From Actinomycetes bacterium (GTDB lineage: Bacteria > Actinomycetota > Acidimicrobiia > Acidimicrobiales > SZUA-35): a stretch of DNA of 17,335 nt. The stretch spans positions 1-17,335 of the forward strand of contig JAAETV010000420.1 in assembly GCA_024227975.1 (NCBI GenBank), written 5' to 3'. Made by a program: the position numbers and the translations under genes. Below are positions 6,192-12,832 of the stretch, in pieces. The notes under the pieces are model-generated. The model was not told the origin of the DNA. It saw only the letters and a program-made list of their open reading frames with translations, and ran no database searches. Numbering within the stretch: position 1 is the stretch's first letter; each line of letters begins with the position of its first letter.

Positions 6192-7394
6192 ATGATGCCA
6201 GAGTTCGAGCTCGAACTGGATCGGGTCGCCACCGGGGGTGCCGGCCTCGGTACCGGCCCCGATGGACGGGTGGTCTTTGCCGTCGGCGGCCTTCCTGGTG
6301 AACGGGTCAGGGTCGAGGTGATCAAGGAGCATCGCCGGCGCATCGAAGGCGCGGTGGTTGACGTTGTTACCCCAGCCCCCGGCCGATGCCTTGTTGCCTG
6401 TCGCCATGTCGACGACGGCTGTGGGGGTTGTGATTGGCAACATGTCGAGCTCGACACTCAGCGTGAGCTGCGTCGAGCCATCGTCGTCGACTGCCTTCGC
6501 CGGCTGGCCAAGATCGACGAACCCGATGTCCGCCTCGGCCCGCCGTTGACCGGCATCGACTATCGGACGACGGTTCGGGCCGCTGTTAGCGAAGGACGGG
6601 CCGGGTACCGCGCCGGCCGGTCTCATCGGGTGGTGACCGTCGACGAGTGCGGGGTCGCCCATCCCGTGGTCGAGGAGGTGCTGGTCGAGGGTCGCTTCGG
6701 ATCCGCCTCCGAAGTCACAGTCCGGGCCGGAGCCAGGACAGGTGAACGGCTGGTGCTGGTCGCTCCGACGGCCGAGGGGGTCATGGTTCCTGATGACGTG
6801 ATCGTGGTCGGCTACGACGAGATCAAGGCCGGCCGGCTCGCTGCATACCACGAGCGGATCCGGTCTAGGTCGCTGCGGATCTCGGCCTCGTCGTTCTTCC
6901 AATGCCGCCCCGACGGGGCCGAGGCGTTGGTCGATCTTGTCGAGACCGCACTGGGCGATGCCGATGGTCCCCTCCTCGATGCCTACGGTGGTGTTGGCCT
7001 GTTCGGGGTCTGCCTCGCCGGGACCAGGTCGGTCATCGGGGTCGAGTCGAATCGTTGGTCGGCGGCCGATGCGGAGATCAACTATGGGGTTGCTGGTGGT
7101 GGGGGAGAGCGCTCGTTTGTCGTCGAGCGGACGAAGGTGGAACGTTGGCGTGCTCAACCCGTCGGGGCCATCGTCGCCGATCCGGCTCGAACCGGACTAG
7201 GTAAGGCGGCGGCTGAGCGCTTGGCCGTGACCCAAGCCCCTGTCATTGCTCTTGTCAGCTGTGATCCGGCCTCCCTGGCCCGCGACTCCTCCCTGCTGGC
7301 CGGTCATGGCTACGACCTGGACTGGGTGACAACGCTCGATCTGTTCGCCAAGACCTCACACGTCGAGACCGTCAGCCGGTTCGTGCGACGATGA
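6192..7394 (+). CDS. RlmD/RumA-type RNA (uracil-5-)-methyltransferase
   Basis: This 400-residue SAM-dependent enzyme belongs to the TrmA/RumA family that methylates C5 of uridine in rRNA or tRNA. An N-terminal TRAM-like RNA-binding segment (about 1-60) is followed by an iron-sulfur cluster set (C70, C77, C80 and C153, in CRHVDDGCGGC and ECGVAHP). The SAM-binding motif is LLDAYGGVGLFG (261-272), then DPARTGL (330-336), the nucleophile C357 in VSCDPASLARD, and the general-base E392 in KTSHVETV. Start choices are ATG 6192 or the adjacent ATG 6195; a TAGCCT box ends 7 nt before 6195. Which RNA position it modifies cannot be read from sequence. The stop overlaps the next gene by ATGA. It is shorter than E. 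coli RumA. Confidence 0.9.
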   Translation: MMPEFELELDRVATGGAGLGTGPDGRVVFAVGGLPGERVRVEVIKEHRRRIEGAVVDVVTPAPGRCLVACRHVDDGCGGCDWQHVELDTQRELRRAIVVDCLRRLAKIDEPDVRLGPPLTGIDYRTTVRAAVSEGRAGYRAGRSHRVVTVDECGVAHPVVEEVLVEGRFGSASEVTVRAGARTGERLVLVAPTAEGVMVPDDVIVVGYDEIKAGRLAAYHERIRSRSLRISASSFFQCRPDGAEALVDLVETALGDADGPLLDAYGGVGLFGVCLAGTRSVIGVESNRWSAADAEINYGVAGGGGERSFVVERTKVERWRAQPVGAIVADPARTGLGKAAAERLAVTQAPVIALVSCDPASLARDSSLLAGHGYDLDWVTTLDLFAKTSHVETVSRFVRR

Positions 7395-8113
7395 CGGCAT
7401 CGATCGGCCCGACACCCGCCGATGGGGTTGCTGCGTTGTTCACCGATGCGACCGCCTATGAGTTGTGGGGCCCCGGCGACCCCGAATCGCTCTACCCGAT
7501 CGAGAAGGCCTTGGTGGAACGGGCCGTCAACGGTCGTTTACGTCAGTTCGCCGCCGGCCGCCAGTGCGCCAGAGCCGCCCTCCGCGAGCTCGGCCTCGAA
7601 CCACGCCCATTGGCCAGGACTGTCGGGCGCTCCCCGGCCTGGCCTGCGGGCATCTATGGCTCGATCTCACACACCGACGGCTACGCCATAGCCGCCGTCA
7701 GCGACGGTGCCGACACTGGCAACGGGGGTCGTGCCGGTGGAGGGTTCTCGGTTGGGGTCGATGCCGAGGATGTTGGTCGGGTGACGCCCGAGCTGTATTC
7801 CCGACTGTTCTGCGAAGCCGAACAGTCCCAGCTGGTATCCATGGCTCCAGATGACGCACGGATCGAAGCCACGGTGCTGTTCGGGTTGAAGGAGTCCTTC
7901 TACAAGGCCCAGTTCCCGCTGACCGAGGCCTGGGTCGGGTTCCACGATGTCGAGATCGAGGCCGAGGACGATGTCGACAGCTCGGGGTGGGTACTGCATC
8001 CACGCACTGATCTCGAAGCCTTGGCCCGCGTCACCTGGCCGGTGCGGGGACGAGCCTTGATTCGTGACCAGCTGGTCGTGACCGGGGTCGAGGTCACTCC
8101 TGCTCGGTCGTGA
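7391..8113 (+). CDS. 4'-phosphopantetheinyl transferase (Sfp/EntD/PptT type)
   Basis: This 240-residue protein transfers phosphopantetheine from CoA to a serine of acyl or peptidyl carrier proteins. Motifs in order are FAAGRQCARAALRELG (53-68), WPAGIYGSISHTDGYAIAAV (84-103), the magnesium-binding VGVDAEDVGRV (121-131, with D124 and E126), and FGLKESFYKA (164-173, with K167 and E168). This layout is that of the EntD/PptT branch used for polyketide, lipid or siderophore synthases. No synthase or carrier protein gene lies in the window. Its ATG overlaps the stop of the methyltransferase gene, so translation is probably coupled. Its 3' end overlaps the converging lipoprotein gene by 20 bp. A glycine-rich insertion (106-118) precedes the metal-binding motif. 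Confidence 0.92.
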   Translation: MTASIGPTPADGVAALFTDATAYELWGPGDPESLYPIEKALVERAVNGRLRQFAAGRQCARAALRELGLEPRPLARTVGRSPAWPAGIYGSISHTDGYAIAAVSDGADTGNGGRAGGGFSVGVDAEDVGRVTPELYSRLFCEAEQSQLVSMAPDDARIEATVLFGLKESFYKAQFPLTEAWVGFHDVEIEAEDDVDSSGWVLHPRTDLEALARVTWPVRGRALIRDQLVVTGVEVTPARS

Positions 8114-9278
8114 TGTTGATTGTGGGCGCTCTCCCTTCGGCGATGGTCACAAAGGCTCGTGAGGTGTCGCCGAGGAAGCCGACGGCCTCCCCTTGTTCTT
8201 CGGGTCTGGTCGGTGCTTCGCATGGCTGGCCAGCGAGGGCATCGGCCACGCTCTGGCCTGGTGATCGCTCGAACAACCACACCGTGTCATAGGTTCTGAC
8301 CGCAATCAGCTCCCCGTCGGCCCGAACATCGGCCCCGGTGGCCAGCCCCCCAACGCCGAGCTGGCCGGCCAGGCTGGTGGCAGCCGGAGCTGAGGTCAAT
8401 GTGGCCAGCTGGTCAAGGGCGATCGTTCCCGCCTGCTCTAGTGTCACCTCGGACCCGAACGGTGGTGAGGCGACCCAAACCGTGGCCGGGTTTGGAGCCA
8501 AGAGACCACCGCCGCCAGCACCCGCGCTGATGGCGAATGTCTTGTCGATGATGATCATCTGTCCCGACAAGGGATCGATGAGGAAGGCCTCGGCATCGTG
8601 GGCACCGTCGGGATAGCGCGCTCGGATTGTCTCGACCTCGCTGATGGGGCTGGGCGAGGAAGGGTCGGGCTCGGCGAAACGATAGATGGCGATCTCACTC
8701 CTGATCTGGTCGTTGTCGCCGATGTCGGCCAGGTAGAGCATCCCGTCGACCAGGGCGATGTCCTCGATGTCGACGCTCGAGTCGAGCGGGAGGGCGAAGG
8801 CGCCGAGATTGGCCCCATCAACACCGACGGCGACAACCGCAGCCCGGGATCCGGAGTCATTGTGGGCCCACAACACCCCAGGGTGAGTGGCGGAGGAGAC
8901 GACGCCCGAGGTCTCTGACAGGAAGGGGCTCTGGGCCGTCGTCTCTTCGGCCAGCTCCAGTCCTGCGCATTGCTTCGCCCTCAACTGGAGGCTAGCGGTG
9001 GGCCCTGAGCTCGAGGGTGAGCTTGTCGGCATCGAGGTCGTGGTCGCCCCGGTCGAGGTAGTGACTGCCACCACCTCAGCTGGGGTTGTGCTTGTCGTTG
9101 TGAGGTCGCGGCGCCAACCAGGCGTTTCGGAGTCGGCAACATCGTCGCCTCCGAAGAAGATGCCGCACCCACTCAGGAATGAGCTGACAACAATGAGCAG
9201 GGCCAGGCTGGGCCGCGCCGGCGGGCGTGACTGGGCGCGGTGGCGATGACGACTATCGAGAACCGGGCGAGAACACAT
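8094..9278 (-). CDS. Secreted lipoprotein of unknown function, probably beta-propeller-like
   Basis: This 394-residue protein has a basic N-region (many Arg/His, residues 4-22), a hydrophobic core (LALLIVVSSFL) and a lipobox LSGC with lipidated C38. A Thr/Ser/Pro-rich linker (59-95) follows. The folded part contains SGVVSSATHPGVLWAHNDSGS (124-144) and DIEDIALVDGMLYLADIGDN (170-189), then IAIYRFAEPD. That pattern recurs in secreted bacterial proteins that look like propellers, but I know no established function. It should sit on the outer face of the membrane. A -10 box TAGCAT ends 9 nt before ATG 9278, suggesting a nearly leaderless message. The gene converges on the transferase gene with a 20-bp overlap and diverges from the basic membrane-protein gene. 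Confidence 0.82.
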   Translation of the reverse strand: MCSRPVLDSRHRHRAQSRPPARPSLALLIVVSSFLSGCGIFFGGDDVADSETPGWRRDLTTTSTTPAEVVAVTTSTGATTTSMPTSSPSSSGPTASLQLRAKQCAGLELAEETTAQSPFLSETSGVVSSATHPGVLWAHNDSGSRAAVVAVGVDGANLGAFALPLDSSVDIEDIALVDGMLYLADIGDNDQIRSEIAIYRFAEPDPSSPSPISEVETIRARYPDGAHDAEAFLIDPLSGQMIIIDKTFAISAGAGGGGLLAPNPATVWVASPPFGSEVTLEQAGTIALDQLATLTSAPAATSLAGQLGVGGLATGADVRADGELIAVRTYDTVWLFERSPGQSVADALAGQPCEAPTRPEEQGEAVGFLGDTSRAFVTIAEGRAPTINITTEQE

Positions 9279-9287
9279 CGTCCAAGG

Positions 9288-9293
9288 ATGCTA
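9288..9293 (-). promoter_or_regulatory. -10 box of the lipoprotein gene (near-leaderless)
   Basis: TAGCAT on the minus strand (9293-9288) ends 9 nt before ATG 9278. No Shine-Dalgarno sequence is seen. No good -35 hexamer is present at 16-18 nt, so confidence is modest. Confidence 0.35.
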
Positions 9294-9381
9294 TGCCGGC
9301 AGCCAGTTGCCGCCGTGGACGTCGGCAAAGCTCAATGGCGTGTACCGTTGGTGCAGGCCAGCGTCCAGGGACGGATTGATG

Positions 9382-9410
9382 TTGCTGGCTCGATACCAAT
9401 TACCTACCCT
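9382..9410 (+). promoter_or_regulatory. Candidate promoter of the membrane-protein/kinase operon
   Basis: TTGCTG (9382-9387), a 17-nt spacer and TACCCT (9405-9410) would start transcription near 9417. This leaves a leader of about 160 nt before the TTG start of the membrane protein, containing a short open frame at 9477-9515. Confidence 0.4.
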
Positions 9411-9476
9411 GGAAGGGCTGAATAACCGTAGTTGAGCGTGATCGGCCGCAACTGGATGGAGGGGGAGTGGACCTAG

Positions 9477-9515
9477 ATGTCTCTTGCTCTTGGGTCGGCG
9501 CCCGATTGCGGGTAA
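9477..9515 (+). CDS. Possible 12-codon leader ORF
   Basis: ATG 9477 follows GGAGGGGGAG (9458-9467) at 9-nt spacing, the strongest ribosome site in this area, yet the frame reads only MSLALGSAPDCG before TAA. It could be a leader peptide controlling the downstream gene, or a sign that the annotated start or the sequence nearby is wrong (frameshift). There is no homology I can name. Confidence 0.3.
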   Translation: MSLALGSAPDCG

Positions 9516-9561
9516 AAAGGAAGTTGGCGCAGGCAGGGCCGAACCAGCAGGCGGAGCTGGA

Positions 9562-9567
9562 AGAGGG
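9562..9567 (+). promoter_or_regulatory. Ribosome binding site before TTG 9577
   Basis: The purine run AGAGGGG around 9562-9568 lies about 9 nt before TTG 9577. It supports that codon over the earlier in-frame TTG at 9484, which has no ribosome site. Confidence 0.4.
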
Positions 9568-9576
9568 GATATCCCG

Positions 9577-11223
9577 TTGAAGCGACAGAACAGGCCACCA
9601 GCCGAGGGTCGGCCCATCGAGACTGCGCGTCAAAAGCGCGGCCGGGTCAATGATGGTAATCCAGCTCGGGCACGCTCCCGACAACCAGAGGATCCGACCG
9701 GGCCCCCTGCTCGGTCCAACAGAGAATCGTCGGTACCTTCTGAGCGCCGAAAAAGCGAGGCGGCCAAGCGATCCTCCCAGCAGCAGAAGAGCCGCGGCAA
9801 CCCTGAGCGGGGACGCCCACCCAAGCGGGGGGCGACTGGCGGTGCAGCCGCTGGAGGGGCTGGGCGTAGCAGGCGGGGAGCGTCGGGCGAACCGACTGAT
9901 CCCAATGCCCTGAACAGGAAACGGAGCGCCCCGGCCGACGCTCCTCCGGCAACGGCCCGACGTCGTCGGACAGCCGAGGGGGCGCAGAAGCCGGCGCAGG
10001 CTCCGCCTGGGTCCGACAAGGCGCGGCGTCCCGCTCGTTCCCGGGGTCGCAATGAAGGGCTTTCCCCTGCTATGTCAGCGGCGGCCCGCGCTCGGGCCGA
10101 GGGTGGTCAGGATACGACCCTGATGCCATCTCGTGAAGATGGTCGCTCCAAGGCCAAGATGCCCCCGGCTCCACCGGCCGAGGGCATCGATCTTCGGGCT
10201 GAGAGCGATGGCCAGACAACCTCCTACGACATGCCGAGCGCCTTTGAGCCAGTCGATGACCGCGCCTACGAGCCGACCCCGGCGCTGCTGGCGGCCAAAG
10301 CCGAGCCACTGGGTGAGGCCAAGACAGGTCGCGCTCCGGCCCGATCCAAAGCCAACCGGTCTTCCAAGCCGGGGCGAGCTCCGAAAGCAGGTGCGCCGCG
10401 CCCCGGCAAGCCGCCGGCCGGACCATCCAAGGCCCGTAGCCGAAGGTCCGGGGGCCGGTCATCGATGTCATCGAAGACGGTGGCCGGCATCGTGGGCGGT
10501 GTCGCCCTGCTGGCTGTTGGGCTTGTCGCCTTCTTGTTGACGAGGGGGAGTGATGAATCCGATCCCGGCTTCACCCTGAATGAAGATGGGGTCAGCAATA
10601 CCTCTATCTCGGCCGAGACCGTCGCCCCAGCCGTCGATGAAGCCACGACGACCACCGCGGTCGTGGCCGCCCCCGCCTCCTTGCCTGCAGTCGTCAGCTT
10701 CGACGAAGCCGCTATCGGCCCCATCCAATCCGAAACCGAGTACCAGGTTGGCATCCAGGACGGCCCAGGTAGTGCCCTTTACCGGCTCCTGATCGATGGT
10801 GAACCCCAGGCCGAGCCGGCGCCTCAGCTCCCCCTGACCGTATTCACTCCTGGTCGCCACCTGCTGGTCGTTGAGATAACAAGTCCCGAGGGCGACGTCG
10901 CCACCGATCCCGTCGTTGTCTATGCCCTGGGTTCCATCCCGGCGGCCAGCTTCCGGGCCAATCTGTCGTCGGTCCACATCGAGACCGAAGGGTGGAGAGA
11001 AGCGGTCCGCCAGTTCGACGAGTTCGTGGCTGCGGGCCACACCGAGATGGAGCTGATGCCGAGTGACTGGTTCCCGAGCCTGGTTCCCGGGTACTGGAAC
11101 CTGTTCGTAGACGGGTTCGCCACTGGAGACGAGGCACTGGCCTACTGCGCTCAGTTCGAGCTGGCAGTACCAGATGACTGCTTCGCCGTGCATTTTGATC
11201 CCGACGCCCCGGCCGGTGGTTGA
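9577..11223 (+). CDS. Single-pass membrane protein: basic disordered cytoplasmic half, Ig-like/SPOR-like ectodomain
   Basis: From TTG 9577 this protein has 548 residues. Residues 1 to about 300 are extremely rich in Arg, Lys, Pro, Ala, Gly and Ser, with no hydrophobic core, so probably disordered and strongly basic. One membrane segment (about 302-322, VAGIVGGVALLAVGLVAFLL) follows, then a Thr-rich linker (TTTTAVV). The ectodomain has an Ig-like stretch (ALYRLLIDGEP...GRHLLVVEI) and a C-terminal SPOR-like segment (MPSDWFPSLVPGYWNLFV...) with two cysteines. This ectodomain is clearly homologous to that of the kinase encoded immediately downstream. The basic-inside rule supports the N-in orientation. 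An in-frame TTG at 9484 would give 579 residues. The function is unknown; a kinase partner, substrate or co-receptor is inferred from the paralogy and overlap. Confidence 0.82.
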   Translation: MKRQNRPPAEGRPIETARQKRGRVNDGNPARARSRQPEDPTGPPARSNRESSVPSERRKSEAAKRSSQQQKSRGNPERGRPPKRGATGGAAAGGAGRSRRGASGEPTDPNALNRKRSAPADAPPATARRRRTAEGAQKPAQAPPGSDKARRPARSRGRNEGLSPAMSAAARARAEGGQDTTLMPSREDGRSKAKMPPAPPAEGIDLRAESDGQTTSYDMPSAFEPVDDRAYEPTPALLAAKAEPLGEAKTGRAPARSKANRSSKPGRAPKAGAPRPGKPPAGPSKARSRRSGGRSSMSSKTVAGIVGGVALLAVGLVAFLLTRGSDESDPGFTLNEDGVSNTSISAETVAPAVDEATTTTAVVAAPASLPAVVSFDEAAIGPIQSETEYQVGIQDGPGSALYRLLIDGEPQAEPAPQLPLTVFTPGRHLLVVEITSPEGDVATDPVVVYALGSIPAASFRANLSSVHIETEGWREAVRQFDEFVAAGHTEMELMPSDWFPSLVPGYWNLFVDGFATGDEALAYCAQFELAVPDDCFAVHFDPDAPAGG

Positions 11224-12826
11224 GGGCCACACCGTTGATCTGGGAATTGCGGGCCTCGGGCCAGCAGTCCGAATCGGTAGTGGTGGCTTCGCCGACGTCT
11301 ACCGGGCTGAACAAACCAATCTTCGTCGTGAGGTAGCGGTCAAGGTCCTGCGAGCCGCCGCCGGCGACGATGATGCCAGAATGCGCTTCCAACGCGAGTG
11401 CTATGCCGTCGGGGCCGTGTCCAGCCATCCGAACATCGTTGCTGTCCACGAAGGTGGTTTCACCAGTGACGGTCGTGCCTACCTGGTGATGGAGTACTGC
11501 CCCGGTGGCTCCCTACTCGATCGGATCGAACAGTACGGCCCCCTGCCTGCTGACGAGGTGATTGAGATCGGCACCAAGATCGGGTGGGCCCTCGGCCTAG
11601 CCCACGATTCCGGGGTCCTCCATCGAGATGTGAAGCCGGCCAACATCCTGGTCACGGCCCATGGAGAACCAGCCCTGGCTGATTTCGGTATCGCCAGGGT
11701 CGAAGGGGGTCAGCAGACGGCGACCGGTTTGGTGACGGCCAGTTTCACTCACGCTGCCCCCGAAGTGCTGCAGGGAGGGCCTCCGAGCCCGGCCTCGGAC
11801 CTCTACTCACTCGGTTCGACGATGTTTGCCCTCTTCACCGGTCTGGCCCCCCACTCCAGGCCGGGCGACGATTCGGCGTGGGCCCTGATGCATCGAGTAG
11901 TTTCCGAACCGATCCCAGACCCGGCCTCGGTAGGGATGGTCGACCCACTGGCCTCGGTGGTCCGCATCGTGACCGCCCCCCACCCCGAGCAACGCTTTCA
12001 GACCGCGGGGGATCTCGTCTCCGCCTTGTCGGCTCCCGGACCCGTTGCCGTCACTGGATCCGCTGCACCCCCGCGACCTGTTGCGGCCCCTGGATCTGCC
12101 TACACCACAGCCCAGATCCCGGTGGTGCCAACCCTCACCCCCAGCCCGTCCGTGGCCACGGCCCCAGTCGAAACGGTCAGGCAGCCATCGTCGAGGAAGG
12201 GTCTGGTCCGTGGCCTGGTTCTGGTCCTCATACTCGGCGCAATCGGGGCCGGTGCGGTTGGGTGGTTGACCCTCCAGGACGACGAGCCGCTCCCCGATTT
12301 GGTATTCAGCTTCCCCGCTGGGGCCACCGGGCCTCTCGACGAGGGTGAAAGCTATGAGCTGTCGGTCCAGGGCGGTCACGATGCCACCCTGTACCGGCTC
12401 TTTGTCGATGGTGAGCCCGCCGGCCAGCCTTCGAGCCCGTTGGAGCCGTTCATCGCTCGGGCCGGGCGTCATTCGGTGGCCGTCGAAGTCACCCGAGGCG
12501 ACATGATCGAATTGACTGATGTTGTCGAGACCTACACCATCGGCGCTCTCCCACCGGCCGGTCTACGAGTCAACCTCGCATCGGTGACAGCCGATCCGAG
12601 CAGGTGGTCGACCGCTATCCGCCAATTCGATCGCCTGGTCGACGACGGCCATGTCGAGCTCGAATTGCTCCCCTCAGATCGGTTCGCCTCGCTGACCCCT
12701 GGCTACTGGAATATCTACGTCCCAGGTTTCGGTGAGAATCGAGCCGAGGCCAACGACTACTGTGCGAGCTTTTCGCTGGTGAGCGCCAACGATTGCTTCG
12801 TCAGCTACTTCGATCCCAACGCCTGA
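11216..12826 (+). CDS. Transmembrane Ser/Thr protein kinase with Ig-like/SPOR-like ectodomain
   Basis: The protein has 536 residues from GTG 11216. The kinase domain (about 8-273) has the glycine loop IGSGGFADVY, catalytic lysine K43 in VAVKVL, E61, HRDVKPANIL with D138, DFGIA (156-160), an activation loop with several Thr, and APE (181-183). It is a complete Hanks-type kinase expected to be active. A Pro/Ala/Thr-rich juxtamembrane linker (about 274-327) leads to one membrane helix (about 330-353). The ectodomain (about 356-536) lacks PASTA repeats; instead it is paralogous to that of the upstream protein, with LYRLFVDGEP, LTPGYWNIYV and two cysteines in the SPOR-like part. The start could instead be ATG 11174, which overlaps the upstream gene by 50 bp; GTG 11216 overlaps by 8 bp and sits closer to the conserved VDLGIAGLG. 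Confidence 0.93.
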   Translation: MVEGHTVDLGIAGLGPAVRIGSGGFADVYRAEQTNLRREVAVKVLRAAAGDDDARMRFQRECYAVGAVSSHPNIVAVHEGGFTSDGRAYLVMEYCPGGSLLDRIEQYGPLPADEVIEIGTKIGWALGLAHDSGVLHRDVKPANILVTAHGEPALADFGIARVEGGQQTATGLVTASFTHAAPEVLQGGPPSPASDLYSLGSTMFALFTGLAPHSRPGDDSAWALMHRVVSEPIPDPASVGMVDPLASVVRIVTAPHPEQRFQTAGDLVSALSAPGPVAVTGSAAPPRPVAAPGSAYTTAQIPVVPTLTPSPSVATAPVETVRQPSSRKGLVRGLVLVLILGAIGAGAVGWLTLQDDEPLPDLVFSFPAGATGPLDEGESYELSVQGGHDATLYRLFVDGEPAGQPSSPLEPFIARAGRHSVAVEVTRGDMIELTDVVETYTIGALPPAGLRVNLASVTADPSRWSTAIRQFDRLVDDGHVELELLPSDRFASLTPGYWNIYVPGFGENRAEANDYCASFSLVSANDCFVSYFDPNA

Positions 12827-12832
12827 GTCCGT

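Noticed and set aside
6183..7157. Long upstream extension of the rpe frame (561 residues in total)
   Set aside because: The extra part is antisense to the methyltransferase gene, low in hydrophobic structure and without any domain; rpe homology begins only after about residue 325.
10468..11232. Minus-strand frame of 254 residues opposite the membrane-protein gene
   Set aside because: It is the shadow of the GC-biased codon pattern of the plus-strand gene; the plus-strand protein has a membrane helix and homology to the kinase ectodomain.
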